Shown: positions 1 to 9,016, counted from the first letter of the stretch. The stretch: DNA of 64,000 bases from Mycobacteriales bacterium (GCA_012842085.1 DUTM01000007.1:50573-114572), one strand, 5' to 3'. Numbers and translations: made by a program. The notes: generated from the letters alone by a model not told the origin.

Positions 1-390
1 GTGCACCTCCCGGTGCAGCTGCCCGGCGGCGAACCGGTGCCCATTAAGTTGTCTATGCGCAGCCCAGACGGCCAATTACTGGGTGAGGATATTTCGATGG
101 AGGTGCGCGCCAGCAAGGTCACCCCTGCCATTGGTGCCATCTTCTTTGCGGCGGCCTTGTTGCTGCTTCTGGCGATTGGTAAGCAGGTGCTGCCACTTAT
201 TCGAAAACGCCCGCGGAACCGGAAAAAGTATCTTGCCCCCGCACAGCGCCAACAGCAGCAGCGCGCACAACAACAGCAGCGTCCCCAGCAGCAGCGTCCC
301 CAGCAGCAACGCCGCAAGGATCCGCACCGGCGCGCCCGGCGCATCAACTTGCCAAAAAATAGCGAACTAGGTGGTGATCATGACGCCTAG
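1..390 (+). CDS. C-terminal end of a membrane protein, probably DUF6049 family (Rv3909-like)
   Basis: The reading frame is open at the left edge, so only the last 129 residues are present. One membrane segment (about residues 40-58) follows an extracytoplasmic-looking beta-rich stretch. After it comes a basic tail with a Gln/Arg-rich region made of short tandem DNA repeats (about 245-315). In mycobacteria and corynebacteria the gene before murJ encodes a large secreted or membrane-anchored DUF6049 protein ending in one membrane helix and a short basic tail, and this fragment fits that by position and layout. It overlaps the start of murJ by about 10 bases, so the two are probably translationally coupled. 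The family call is mainly from synteny; the diagnostic N-terminal part is outside the window. Confidence 0.6.
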   Translation: MHLPVQLPGGEPVPIKLSMRSPDGQLLGEDISMEVRASKVTPAIGAIFFAAALLLLLAIGKQVLPLIRKRPRNRKKYLAPAQRQQQQRAQQQQRPQQQRPQQQRRKDPHRRARRINLPKNSELGGDHDA

Positions 391-2845
391 TACTCCTGCC
401 CCACAGGACAGCCCACGCAGCAGCTCAGAAAACAGCTCGCACGACAAGACGCCATCATCCCGCCTGTCGGACACAATCGCAACGCTCCGCAACCGCCGCC
501 GTAAGCGCAAAAACAGCAACGGCCGCCTGAGCGAAACCGAGCGGGCGATTCAGCGTGCCCGCCAACTGGAAACCACCGGCACCCAAGACCAAGCCACCGA
601 CACCGATGTGCTGCGTTCCAGCGGCAGCATGGCTATCGCCACCCTCATGAGCCGCATCACCGGCTTCATCAAGAATGTGCTGCTGGGTGCCAGCCTGGGT
701 TCTGCGGTGTTCTCCTCCTTCAACTCCGCCAACCAGCTCCCCAACCTCATTACCGAGATTGTGTTGGGCGCTGTCCTTACCAGCCTGGTGGTTCCGGTGC
801 TGGTGCGCGCCGAGAAGGAGGATGCGGACCACGGTGCTGGGTTTATTCGCCGGCTCATCACCGTTGCTGGTGTGTTGCTGCTGGTGGTGACTATCATTTG
901 TGTGTTCGCCGCCCCGCTTCTTACCCGCCTCAGCTTGAACGATGCCGGCCAGGTGAACGTCGCCCAAGCCACCAACTTCGCCTATCTGGTTCTTCCCCAA
1001 ATCTTCTTCTACGGCTTCAGCGCCCTCCTCATGGCGATCCTCAACACGAAGGGTGTGTTCAAACCTGGCGCTTGGGCACCCGTGTGGAACAACCTGGTGG
1101 TGCTGGCTGTCGTCACCACCTACTGGCTGGTTCCGGGTGGTTTGGCACCGGGTGATGACGGTGGCCTAACCAACTTCCACATGCTGCTGTTGGGCCTCGG
1201 TACCACCTTTGGTGTGGTGGTGCAGGCGGCGGTGCTGGTGCCGCCACTTCGCAAGATCGGTATTGATCTGCGCCCCGAGTGGGGTATCGATAACCGCCTG
1301 AAGGAACTGGGCGGAATGGGTATCGCCATTATTGTGTATGTGGCGATCAGCCAGGCCGGCTACTTCGTCACCAACAACTTGGCATCCTTGGCGGACTCCG
1401 CTGCACCCGGCGTCTACAGCCAGGCGTGGCTGCTGCTGCAAATGCCTTACGGCATTATTGGGGTGACGCTGCTGACGGCGATTATGCCGCGGCTTTCCCG
1501 CAATGCGGCCGACAATAACACTGCCGGCGTGGTGCGCGACCTTACTGTTGGTACCAAACTCACCATGATTGGCATTCTGCCCATTGTGGTGTTCTTCATT
1601 ATTTTTGGTCCCCAGATCGGTGTGGCGCTCTTCAACTGGGGTGACTACGGCTACCGGGCCGCCTTCTCCATTGGCCTCACCCTCTCCCTGTCTGCCTTCA
1701 CGCTCATCCCCTACAGTTTGGTGCTGCTGCACCTGCGGGTGTTTTATGCCCGGGAAGAGGCCTGGACGCCGACCTTCATTATTATTGCGATCACCGCCAC
1801 CAAAATTGCTCTCAGCTATATTTCGTTACAGCTGGCACCCACCCCGGAAGCGGTAGTGGTGCTGTTGGGTATGTCCAACGGGTTTGGTTTCCTGGCGGGT
1901 GCTTTCATTGGGGCTTTCTTGCTGAAGCGCTCCATCAAGAATCTAAATGGCCGTGAGATCGTGCGCACCTGCCTGTGGGTGGGTGGCGCCGCCATTATTG
2001 CGGTGATTGTTGCGTCCCTGGTGGACTACATTCCGCCGATACACAACCTGTACGACACGCTGGGCACCCCTGGCATGGTGATTCGGGTGGCCATCGCCGG
2101 CATTATTTTGGTGGTGCTGACGTTGCTGTTGCTCAGCCGCAGTCCACTTCCCGAGCTTGCCAGTTTAGAGCGTCTTTTGGGACGTATGCCGGGTCCGGCT
2201 GGCCGCTACTTTATGAGCCGCGCCGAACAGCGCCCCACCAGCGACGCCACCGCCACTGATGAGGCAACCATCCGCCCGGATGATCTGCCCAGCTCGGCCA
2301 GCTCCGAGCAGCGTGATGTTGCCGACCAGGTGGCCGATGCACTCTCCGACGGTGCCTCCAGTAGTGCCACCATGCTCAACCCGGTGGGCTCCACCGTGAA
2401 GGTGTCCTACTTGGTGCCCGATGCGGGCCGCCTGCTGCCGGGTGCGTATGTGGGTGACGGCCGCTACCGCCTGATTTCTTTCGAGGGCAAGGACGACCGC
2501 GGCAATGTTAAATGGTTGGCGTTCGATACCTATAGCCCAGATGGCCAAAAGCAGGTGACGTTGCTGGCTGCCGCCGACAAGGTCTCTGTGGAGGCCTCCC
2601 CCGACGATCCAGCGGTGTCTGCGGAGCTTGTGGAACCGTCACCTGCCCCAGTCCCCGCGCCCACAGTCGATGCTGCAGCTAAGCCGCGCCGTGCTACCGC
2701 TTTGGCGTTCCTGGGAGTGTCCATCGCCAGCGTTATTTTGACGACCTTCCTGGGCACGGCAATCTTCCGCGGCATGCAGGAACCGCTCTACAACCTGGAG
2801 GATCTGCGCCCTGCCGCCACCCAGGTTGTGGAGACTGTGCAGTAG
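380..2845 (+). CDS. murJ: Lipid II flippase MurJ (MviN) with a shortened pseudokinase-like extension
   Basis: MurJ flips lipid II across the cytoplasmic membrane for peptidoglycan synthesis. A disordered basic N-terminus (about 1-85) is followed by the multi-helix MurJ core (about 90-620), a Ser/Thr/Ala-rich linker, a short segment resembling only the N-lobe of the mycobacterial MviN pseudokinase (GRYRLISF, WLAFDT; about 690-745), one more membrane helix (about 775-797) and a short outer tail. Mycobacterial MviN is near 1180 residues with a complete pseudokinase and a large outer domain; this protein is about 820, so the C-lobe with the PknB-phosphorylated activation loop that recruits FhaA appears absent. 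ATG at 380 has AGGTGG five bases upstream; GTG at 371 is an alternative start. Function is confident, the N-lobe reading less so. Confidence 0.93.
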   Translation: MTPSTPAPQDSPRSSSENSSHDKTPSSRLSDTIATLRNRRRKRKNSNGRLSETERAIQRARQLETTGTQDQATDTDVLRSSGSMAIATLMSRITGFIKNVLLGASLGSAVFSSFNSANQLPNLITEIVLGAVLTSLVVPVLVRAEKEDADHGAGFIRRLITVAGVLLLVVTIICVFAAPLLTRLSLNDAGQVNVAQATNFAYLVLPQIFFYGFSALLMAILNTKGVFKPGAWAPVWNNLVVLAVVTTYWLVPGGLAPGDDGGLTNFHMLLLGLGTTFGVVVQAAVLVPPLRKIGIDLRPEWGIDNRLKELGGMGIAIIVYVAISQAGYFVTNNLASLADSAAPGVYSQAWLLLQMPYGIIGVTLLTAIMPRLSRNAADNNTAGVVRDLTVGTKLTMIGILPIVVFFIIFGPQIGVALFNWGDYGYRAAFSIGLTLSLSAFTLIPYSLVLLHLRVFYAREEAWTPTFIIIAITATKIALSYISLQLAPTPEAVVVLLGMSNGFGFLAGAFIGAFLLKRSIKNLNGREIVRTCLWVGGAAIIAVIVASLVDYIPPIHNLYDTLGTPGMVIRVAIAGIILVVLTLLLLSRSPLPELASLERLLGRMPGPAGRYFMSRAEQRPTSDATATDEATIRPDDLPSSASSEQRDVADQVADALSDGASSSATMLNPVGSTVKVSYLVPDAGRLLPGAYVGDGRYRLISFEGKDDRGNVKWLAFDTYSPDGQKQVTLLAAADKVSVEASPDDPAVSAELVEPSPAPVPAPTVDAAAKPRRATALAFLGVSIASVILTTFLGTAIFRGMQEPLYNLEDLRPAATQVVETVQ

Positions 2846-2943
2846 CATTCCCGAAATGTAGCGCCCCACAGACTATTTGGTTTTCTCTACACTAAACGCG
2901 TCCACACCCCTGTTTACTTTTGTTCTGGCGCGAAGGAAAACCG

Positions 2944-3459
2944 TTGACCACCACCCCCAAGCCATCAGTTTCTTCGATTCATATTGAGCGACAAACCCTT
3001 ATTGATGTGTTTGAGGATAATCACTCCCTGTACCAGCACATTGCTTTCAACATCTGCAAAAACACTCAAGATGCGGAAGACGCTTTGCAGGATGCGGCCG
3101 TTAACCTGCTTACCCGCAAACTACCCACCGGCAAAGTGAACATTGTGCAATGGGTGGCCCGGGTTGTCACAAACGCTGCCTTGGACTTGCTACGCCACAA
3201 AGGACGCCGCCCCACTGCGGAACTTACGGAACCGCACGAGAGCACACCCGCATTCGATTCTTTCTCCACAGAGCTGCGGGACGCTTTGCAACAGCTCGAC
3301 AGTGAACATCGGACGGCAATTGAGTTGATGGATATTTTAGGGCTCTCCGTGGTGGAAACCGCGTGGCTGCTTAATCTACCTGTGGGAACGGTTAAAAGTC
3401 GGCGGAAGCGCGGAAAAGATTATTTGCAAAAACTATTGAATACAAATAAAAACTTATAA
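2944..3459 (+). CDS. sigM: ECF RNA polymerase sigma factor SigM
   Basis: This protein of about 171 residues has sigma region 2 (about 15-85, with the DAEDALQDA segment typical of ECF factors) and region 4 (about 110-165, ending in a helix-turn-helix with TVKSRRKRGK). Its place between murJ and trxB matches SigM of mycobacteria and Corynebacterium glutamicum, where it controls disulfide-stress genes including trxB and trxA. A TTG start at 2944 is preferred because GAAGGAAAA lies six bases upstream; the open frame runs back to 2920. No anti-sigma gene (RsmA in M. tuberculosis) lies between it and trxB. An ECF-like promoter follows its stop codon. Confidence 0.88.
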   Translation: MTTTPKPSVSSIHIERQTLIDVFEDNHSLYQHIAFNICKNTQDAEDALQDAAVNLLTRKLPTGKVNIVQWVARVVTNAALDLLRHKGRRPTAELTEPHESTPAFDSFSTELRDALQQLDSEHRTAIELMDILGLSVVETAWLLNLPVGTVKSRRKRGKDYLQKLLNTNKNL

Positions 3460-3468
3460 ATCTTTGTT

Positions 3469-3496
3469 GGGAATAGAAGTTTTAGTTATAGTGTTG
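3469..3496 (+). promoter_or_regulatory. Candidate SigM-type ECF promoter of trxB-trxA
   Basis: GGGAAT at 3469-3474 and GTTG at 3493-3496 are 18 bases apart, about 40 bases upstream of the trxB GTG start. Published C. glutamicum SigM promoters have a GGAAT-type -35 element and a GTT-type -10 element at similar spacing. Together with sigM next door this suggests direct control of thioredoxin genes by SigM. The motif was read by eye; no transcription start is known. Confidence 0.5.
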
Positions 3497-3537
3497 CTAT
3501 TGATGAATCAAGTTTCTATTCCTAACGGAGGACCAAG

Positions 3538-4485
3538 GTGGCAGATAACAGCCAGCAGAAAGAGATAGCCGACGTCATTGTTATTGGCTCCGGCCCCGCC
3601 GGCTACACCGCGGCGATCTATGCTGCCCGAGCGGGATTGAAGCCCCTCGTATTTGAAGGATTCGAAGCCGGTGGCCTACTCACCCAGACCACCATGGTGG
3701 AGAACTTCCCCGGATTCCGGGAAGGCATCATGGGTCCCGAGCTCATGGACGAGATGCGCGCCCAATCCGAAACCTTCGGCGCCGACCTACGCCCCCAGAA
3801 TGTGGACGAGGTTGACCTCACCGGAGACGTCAAGAAAGTGTGGAGCGAAGGCGAAGAATACCACGCCAAGACAGTCATTTTGGCTATGGGATCCAAGCCC
3901 CGCTACCTAGATATTCCCGGCGAAGAAGAATTCAAAGCCCGCGGCGTTTCTGCCTGCGCCACATGCGACGGATTCTTCTTTAGGGACAAGGACATTGCCG
4001 TGGTCGGTGGTGGCGACTCCGCCATGGAGGAAGCCAACTTCCTGACCCGCTTCGCCAAATCTGTCACCATTATTCACCGCCGCGACGAATGGCGCGCCAG
4101 CCCCATCATGGCTAAGCGTGCCGCCGAAAACGAGAAGATCAAGTTCCTCATGAACTCGATCGTGACGGAGATCCAAGGCGACAACAGCGTCAACAATCTC
4201 CGCATCAAAAACACCGTCACCGGCGAAATGAGCGACCTACCCGTAGAGGGTGTCTTCATGTCCATTGGCCACGACCCACAGTCCGAAATGCTTAAGGGAC
4301 AGCTGGAAACCGATGAGAAGGGATACGTGAAGGTAGCTAACCGCACCTCCGTCACCAGCCTCGACGGCGTGTTCGCAGCAGGCGACCTGATTGACCCCAA
4401 GTACCAGCAGGCCGTCACCGCCGCTGGCAGTGGCTGTGTAGCCGCCCTGGACGCCCAAGACTGGCTCATGCAGCACGAAGACTAA
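3538..4485 (+). CDS. trxB: Thioredoxin-disulfide reductase
   Basis: The cytoplasmic flavoenzyme passes electrons from NADPH to thioredoxin. The 315-residue protein has the FAD-binding [10 protein letters not shown] motif (about 17-26), the redox-active CATC pair (about 139-142), the NADPH-binding [10 protein letters not shown] loop (about 156) and the C-terminal FAD motif GVFAAGDL. Length is normal for the low-molecular-weight class. GTG at 3538 is the start, with GGAGG about five bases upstream. It lies 53 bases before trxA and probably forms an operon with it. Confidence 0.97.
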   Translation: MADNSQQKEIADVIVIGSGPAGYTAAIYAARAGLKPLVFEGFEAGGLLTQTTMVENFPGFREGIMGPELMDEMRAQSETFGADLRPQNVDEVDLTGDVKKVWSEGEEYHAKTVILAMGSKPRYLDIPGEEEFKARGVSACATCDGFFFRDKDIAVVGGGDSAMEEANFLTRFAKSVTIIHRRDEWRASPIMAKRAAENEKIKFLMNSIVTEIQGDNSVNNLRIKNTVTGEMSDLPVEGVFMSIGHDPQSEMLKGQLETDEKGYVKVANRTSVTSLDGVFAAGDLIDPKYQQAVTAAGSGCVAALDAQDWLMQHED

Positions 4486-4538
4486 CCAAGAACACCACAA
4501 CACTCAGATAAAACGTAAGAAAGAAAAAGGAGGACCCC

Positions 4539-4862
4539 ATGTCCAAGCCCGTAACCGTTACTTCCGATAACTTCCGCGAAGCCGTCGTCGAATCCGACAA
4601 GCCGGTACTCGTAGACTTCTGGGCCGCCTGGTGCGGACCCTGCCAGATGGTTGGCCCCGTTCTCGACGAGATCGCCAAGGAGCAGGCCGACAAGCTCACC
4701 GTTGCGAAGGTGAACGTCGACGAGCAGCAGGCACTAGCCCAATTGTTTGGCGTCATGTCCATCCCGACCATGATGCTCTTCAAGGACGGCAAAGTCGCTA
4801 AGACTATGACCGGCGCCCGCCCGAAGGCTGCCATCATGAAGGCCATCGAGGACTCCATCTAA
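4539..4862 (+). CDS. trxA: Thioredoxin
   Basis: This 107-residue single-domain thioredoxin carries the active site WCGPC (about 31-35) and the cis-Pro loop SIPTMMLF. It reduces protein disulfides in the cytoplasm and is recycled by TrxB encoded just upstream. The ATG at 4539 has a strong AAAGGAGG about five bases before it. A perfect hairpin follows the stop codon and closes the trxB-trxA unit. Mycobacteria call the gene at this locus trxC. Confidence 0.97.
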   Translation: MSKPVTVTSDNFREAVVESDKPVLVDFWAAWCGPCQMVGPVLDEIAKEQADKLTVAKVNVDEQQALAQLFGVMSIPTMMLFKDGKVAKTMTGARPKAAIMKAIEDSI

Positions 4863-4876
4863 GAAACAAAACAGTT

Positions 4877-4915
4877 AAACTGACGGCACGTTGGGTAACC
4901 ACGTGCCGTCAGTTT
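4877..4915 (+). terminator. Intrinsic terminator after trxA
   Basis: A perfect 15-bp stem (4877-4891 with 4901-4915) closes a nine-base loop and ends in TTT followed by ATCTC. It begins 15 bases after the trxA stop codon. The T-run is short, but the stem is very stable. Confidence 0.8.
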
Positions 4916-5024
4916 ATCTCTGCCGGTGTTTGGGTTATGTAAGGTTGCTCGGAAACCTCTAGAATGGTTAATACCCCAGTGACTACTGATTTTGTTCCGC
5001 ATTCGCTCAAGGAGTCCACAGCAG

Positions 5025-6152
5025 ATGACGAAGCCACACGATCACGCACCCAGTGCGGAGGTTCGTAAGCAACTCGTCGATCTCGGCTTTGTGCTCAACC
5101 CCGACGACGACCTCGGAACCGCGATCCGTGCTTTCCAACAGCAACGCGGTCTTGTGGTGGACGGCTGGGTTGGCCCCATGACCAAACGGGCCCTCAAAGA
5201 AGCCGGGCACCAGCTGGGCAGCCGCGTTCTTAATTTCATTCCCACCAATGTGATGTTCGGGGATGACGTCGCTGCCCTCCAAGAAAGCCTTCAAGAACTA
5301 GGCTTCTACACTTCCCGCATTGATGGGGTTTTCGGTTCCTCCACCCATATTGCACTTCTTAACTACCAGCGGGATTTCGGTTTGGCCTCCGACGGTATTT
5401 GTGGGCCCGCCACCCTGCAGTCGTTGAGTCGCTTGGGTCGCCGCATTACCGGTGGTTCCCCCTCCGCCATTATGGAGCAGGAAGTTGTGCGCCGCTCCGG
5501 CCCGCGGCTTTCCGGCAAACGCATTATCCTGAACCCGAATTTCACCAACACCACCAATTCGGAATACAGTGCCCTGTTGGGGGAGGATCTGCGCGAACCA
5601 CACGATGAGATTGTGTGGGATATTGCGAACCGCATTGAGGGGCGCATGACGGCGCTTGGTGTGGAATCGTTTATTACTCACCCGCGCGGCAGCGATATTG
5701 ATGCTGACAAAGCAGCCGAGATGGCGAACCGGGTGGATGGCGATATTGTCATTACTTTAGAGTGCGACGTTTACCCGAATGACAAGGCAAACGGTTGTGC
5801 CACTTTCTTTTTCGGCAACGGTGAAGGAAAAGTTTCGGCTGTTGGCCAGCTGCTAGCCGAGTTTATTAACCGCGAAATTGTGGCGCGTACTGGTTTGACG
5901 GACTGCCGCAGCCACGGCCGCACCTGGGACGTTTTGCGACTCACCCGCATGCCGTCAGTATCTGTGTCGATGGGATACATCACCAACCCTGATGATCGGG
6001 CACTGCTGCTCGATCCGGAAGCACGCGACCGGATTGCGGAAGCAATTGTGGTGGCGGTGAAGCGTCTCTACTTAATGAATGAGGACACTCTCTCCACGGG
6101 CTCCTTTACTTTTGCGGAGCTTCTGGAGGTTGAGAAGAACGGCACCGCGTAG
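5025..6152 (+). CDS. cwlM: CwlM-like regulatory pseudo-amidase
   Basis: Two peptidoglycan-binding type 1 domains (about residues 8-62 and 75-135) are followed by an N-acetylmuramoyl-L-alanine amidase type 3 fold (about 163-355). The first zinc-ligand motif of active enzymes, DPGHGG, is replaced by NPNFTN, so the histidine ligand is missing and catalysis is unlikely. Mycobacterial CwlM has the same character: it is cytoplasmic, is phosphorylated by PknB, and in that form activates MurA and works with the lipid II flippase. All those partners except MurA are encoded in this window. There is no signal peptide. ATG at 5025 is preferred, with AAGGAG ten bases upstream; a TTG at 4992 is less likely. 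The 3' end overlaps the convergent GNAT gene by 47 bases. Confidence 0.9.
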   Translation: MTKPHDHAPSAEVRKQLVDLGFVLNPDDDLGTAIRAFQQQRGLVVDGWVGPMTKRALKEAGHQLGSRVLNFIPTNVMFGDDVAALQESLQELGFYTSRIDGVFGSSTHIALLNYQRDFGLASDGICGPATLQSLSRLGRRITGGSPSAIMEQEVVRRSGPRLSGKRIILNPNFTNTTNSEYSALLGEDLREPHDEIVWDIANRIEGRMTALGVESFITHPRGSDIDADKAAEMANRVDGDIVITLECDVYPNDKANGCATFFFGNGEGKVSAVGQLLAEFINREIVARTGLTDCRSHGRTWDVLRLTRMPSVSVSMGYITNPDDRALLLDPEARDRIAEAIVVAVKRLYLMNEDTLSTGSFTFAELLEVEKNGTA

Positions 6153-6807
6153 CCTTCACGCGCCGCTGATACGTCAGCAACTCTATCTTCTGGTCGTGGC
6201 GTCGCTCCAAGGCCGCTTTCACTGACACTGCCCACAGGTTGTGGCGATCTATATCCATGCGCCAACGCGACACCCGCGGGTCACGAATAATTTCCTTAAA
6301 ACCGCAGACGGACAACACATCTTGGGTAGGAATGCACTTGTGGTTACTCCAGTGATGGGGGTCTGCATCCTCCGCATATGCCCCCACATCCCCTAGTCGT
6401 CCATAGGCTTCTATGGCACGCACACCACGCGATTTCAGATCCTGTATGGCGGCGTTGATAAGCGACACATAGGACATCATGCTGCGGCTATCGTCTTCGA
6501 TATAGACGTGGCTGAGCAGCATCGCATCTGCCGATGTGGGACCGGCAGGAATCAGTTTGTCGCGGGGAATGTAATTGGGGGGTGCGTAGAGGCAGGTGCC
6601 AACCGGCCGCCCGTCTCGAATGAGGATCTGCCCACAGACTCCCCACTCAAGTAGCACGCTAGAAGTCCACGCTTCTTTTTCGAACGAGTCGTGGCAGTTT
6701 TTGTCACCATCCGCTACCGATCGTTCGGTTTCCCAAAAAACGCAGCTTCGAGAATGGTCGGAAAGACCATCAAACTCGCTGAGGCCAAGCGGAATGATCC
6801 GATCCAT
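6106..6807 (-). CDS. GNAT-family acetyltransferase-like protein (Rv3916c-like)
   Basis: This 233-residue protein lies tail to tail with cwlM and downstream of parB, the position of a conserved acetyltransferase-like gene in mycobacteria and corynebacteria. It has a central segment reading LLSHVYIEDDSR followed by a helix and RGVRAIEAYGR, consistent with GNAT strand 4 and the following helix, and a C-terminal CGFKEI typical of the end of the fold. The substrate is unknown. A clear GGAGG lies nine bases before the ATG at 6807. A short inverted repeat sits in its upstream region. The last 47 bases overlap cwlM on the other strand. Confidence 0.7.
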   Translation of the reverse strand: MDRIIPLGLSEFDGLSDHSRSCVFWETERSVADGDKNCHDSFEKEAWTSSVLLEWGVCGQILIRDGRPVGTCLYAPPNYIPRDKLIPAGPTSADAMLLSHVYIEDDSRSMMSYVSLINAAIQDLKSRGVRAIEAYGRLGDVGAYAEDADPHHWSNHKCIPTQDVLSVCGFKEIIRDPRVSRWRMDIDRHNLWAVSVKAALERRHDQKIELLTYQRRVKATRCRSSQPPEAPQK

Positions 6808-6856
6808 AAGTTGGCCTCCTTTCCGAATTTGATGAAAATCTGGCCAAAAATGGCAC

Positions 6857-6869
6857 TGTCACAGTGACA
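6857..6869. promoter_or_regulatory. Short inverted repeat upstream of the GNAT gene
   Basis: TGTCAC-A-GTGACA is a perfect six-base inverted repeat with one central base, lying 50 bases before the GNAT start and 50 bases after the parB stop. It overlaps a TTGTCA on the minus strand that could be a -35 element, so it may be a repressor operator. No T-run follows, so it is not a terminator. Confidence 0.35.
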
Positions 6870-6920
6870 AAACTACCGTGACTAATTACACGTATGTATT
6901 TTTGCTTTAAAAAAGTATTT

Positions 6921-7922
6921 TTAGTCAGTGAGCAGTCCGATGATCCGTTGGGCGTCCGCAGCATCACCGAAGTCGATTGTGATGCGTCCGCGCTTCCTTC
7001 CCATCGTAACTTTCACTGAAGTTTCAAGATGATCGGCGAGTTCGTCTGCTCCCGCTTTGATCTCGGCGGGGACTTCAACCTTCCGAGTCTTGCGGGACGC
7101 CTTTGGCTTCTTGCCATCATTGTTGATGAGGGTGACGGCTTCTTCAGTTTGTCGAACGGAGAGTCCCTCCGCAACAATCCGCGCAGCCAATGACTCTTGA
7201 TCCGCTTGTCCGGTTTTTATGCCGAGCAGTGCGCGAGCATGTCCAGCAGAAAGAACACCCGCAGCCACGCGGCGCTGCACCGCTACCGGAAGTTTCAGAA
7301 GCCGAATCATATTGGTAACGACTGGACGAGAGCGTCCCAGGCGATCTGCCAGCTCTTCATGAGTAACTTCAAATTCTTCGAGCAACTGTTGATAGGCAGC
7401 AGCTTCTTCCAGTGGGTTCAGCTGTACTCGGTGAATATTCTCAAGAAGCGCGTCGCGCAGCATTGCAGAGTCGTCGGTTTGCCGCACAATAGCAGGAATA
7501 GTTTCCAGGTCTGCTCGTTGTGCTGCCCGCCACCGACGTTCACCCATAATGATTTCGTAGGCCTTGGGTGCAATCTCCCGCACCACAATAGGCTGCAGTA
7601 GCCCAAATTCACGAATGGAGTGGACTAACTCATTGAGGACTTCTTCATCGAAGTTTTGGCGCGGTTGTTGTTCGTTTGGGCGAATAGCATCTAACGCGAT
7701 TTCACGGTAAACAGCGCCTACCGGGCGGGTTTTCTTTTTCTTGGCAGCGGTGGCAGCAGCAGTTTTCGGAGCTTTCTTCTGCTTCGATTGGTCGCCCCGC
7801 TCCCCTGCTCCCAAAATAATGTCGGCAGCGGCGTCACCTAACCGAGGTGTTCCTTTACGTTCGTCTGTAGGAATGAGAGCTGCTAAACCGCGACCCAAAC
7901 CACCTTGTCGTTTATTAGCCAT
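6921..7922 (-). CDS. parB: Chromosome-partitioning protein ParB
   Basis: ParB binds parS sites, spreads along DNA as a CTP-dependent clamp and positions the origin region together with ParA. The 333-residue protein has a basic N-terminal tail, the ParB/sulfiredoxin-like domain with [11 protein letters not shown] (about 125-140), a helix-turn-helix ([18 protein letters not shown], about 193-210) and a C-terminal dimerization region. The N-terminus keeps the [12 protein letters not shown] motif that binds ParA. Its ATG overlaps the end of parA by eight bases, showing translational coupling. Four parS sites lie within 2 kb upstream. Confidence 0.97.
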   Translation of the reverse strand: MANKRQGGLGRGLAALIPTDERKGTPRLGDAAADIILGAGERGDQSKQKKAPKTAAATAAKKKKTRPVGAVYREIALDAIRPNEQQPRQNFDEEVLNELVHSIREFGLLQPIVVREIAPKAYEIIMGERRWRAAQRADLETIPAIVRQTDDSAMLRDALLENIHRVQLNPLEEAAAYQQLLEEFEVTHEELADRLGRSRPVVTNMIRLLKLPVAVQRRVAAGVLSAGHARALLGIKTGQADQESLAARIVAEGLSVRQTEEAVTLINNDGKKPKASRKTRKVEVPAEIKAGADELADHLETSVKVTMGRKRGRITIDFGDAADAQRIIGLLTD

Positions 7923-8811
7923 TATTCGCTTCCTCCATTTCGCCGCTACGTATAATTATTTCTTTTGCTGCTTCTAAGTATGTTTTTGAGCCTGCCGATC
8001 CGGGATCAAACTGGATTACCGTCTGGCTGAATCCGGGAGCTTCGGACACCTTGACAGATCGCGGGATGACCGTATCTAGGACAATGTCACCAAAGTGGTT
8101 ACGAACTTCATCTTCTACTTGGTCAGCTAGACGTGTTCGCCCATCGAACATGGTGAGAATAATGGTGGAAAGGTGCAGGTTTTTATTGAGGTGGGACTTA
8201 ATGAGTTTGATGTTGTTGAGTAGCTGCCCGACACCTTCCAGCGCATAATATTCGCACTGAATAGGGAGTAGAATCTCTTGAGCAGCCACCATCGCGTTAA
8301 TGGTGAGCAGCCCTAAAGAGGGTGGGCAGTCAATAAAAATAAAGTCAACATCGAGCTCGTCGATGTAGTCATCTCGCAGAGCTTCAAGAAGCCGATGTTC
8401 GCGGGCCACCATCGATACCAGCTCAATTTCTGATCCAGCTAGATCGATTGTTGCGGGAATAACGAATACGTTTTCTCCAGCAGTTGATTGCTGTACGCAT
8501 TCGCTCGCCGTATTTATCCCCATCATGAGCTCGTAGCTAGACGGCGTTCCTGCGCGGTGTTCCGCACCTAAAGCAGTAGAGGCATTCCCCTGGGGATCGA
8601 GGTCGATAACCAAGACCCTCATGCCGTACAAACCTAACGCAGCTGCTAGGTTCACTGCTGTAGTGGTTTTACCCACTCCCCCTTTTTGGTTGGCGACAGC
8701 AATCGTACGGCGAAAACCTGGTCGCTCGAATTGTTCTAAACCATATCGATGGATAATTCGTGACGCTTGATCAGCGGCTTCAGCGATTGGTGTATCAGAG
8801 TAATTAGTCAT
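7915..8811 (-). CDS. parA: Chromosome-partitioning ATPase ParA
   Basis: This 298-residue P-loop ATPase has the deviant Walker [15 protein letters not shown] (about 43-56), DLDPQGNAS (switch I/A') and [11 protein letters not shown] (Walker B). It forms nucleotide-dependent gradients on the nucleoid that pull ParB-parS complexes apart. It heads the parA-parB unit, and the start at 8811 lies 21 bases from the nearest parS site, so ParB binding could affect its transcription. About 35 residues precede the ATPase core, as in other actinobacterial ParA proteins. Confidence 0.97.
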   Translation of the reverse strand: MTNYSDTPIAEAADQASRIIHRYGLEQFERPGFRRTIAVANQKGGVGKTTTAVNLAAALGLYGMRVLVIDLDPQGNASTALGAEHRAGTPSSYELMMGINTASECVQQSTAGENVFVIPATIDLAGSEIELVSMVAREHRLLEALRDDYIDELDVDFIFIDCPPSLGLLTINAMVAAQEILLPIQCEYYALEGVGQLLNNIKLIKSHLNKNLHLSTIILTMFDGRTRLADQVEDEVRNHFGDIVLDTVIPRSVKVSEAPGFSQTVIQFDPGSAGSKTYLEAAKEIIIRSGEMEEANNG

Positions 8812-8832
8812 TCATCTTCCCGTTTAATGTTT

Positions 8833-8848
8833 TGTTTCACGTGAAACA
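8833..8848. promoter_or_regulatory. parS site 1
   Basis: TGTTTCACGTGAAACA is a perfect match to the bacterial parS consensus. It sits in the parA-rsmG gap, 21 bases before the parA start codon. Confidence 0.95.
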
Positions 8849-8984
8849 GAAGACGTGCTTTCTTATTGTTTCATGAACTGAATACTGATGGGAGATAAGT
8901 TCCGTAAATCCTTTTTCAGATTTCAGTTCACTGTGGTGGTTAATGTGGCCTTGTTGCTTAACTACTAATTGTTCATGGTGACCT

Positions 8985-9000
8985 TGTTTCACGTGAAACA
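8985..9000. promoter_or_regulatory. parS site 2
   Basis: This is a second perfect TGTTTCACGTGAAACA, 152 bases from site 1 and just after the rsmG stop codon. The 205-base gap 8812-9016 holds these two parS sites and no gene. Confidence 0.95.
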
Positions 9001-9016
9001 AGAGCCATAGAGCGAA

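Noticed and set aside
245..315. CAGCAGCGTCCC-type tandem repeats as a CRISPR or regulatory repeat
   Set aside because: They are short in-frame repeats encoding a Gln/Arg-rich protein tail. No CRISPR-like repeat-spacer pattern was found anywhere in the window.
7197..7601. 134-residue plus-strand frame opposite parB
   Set aside because: It is antisense to a well-conserved gene, without a ribosome-binding site or recognisable motif.
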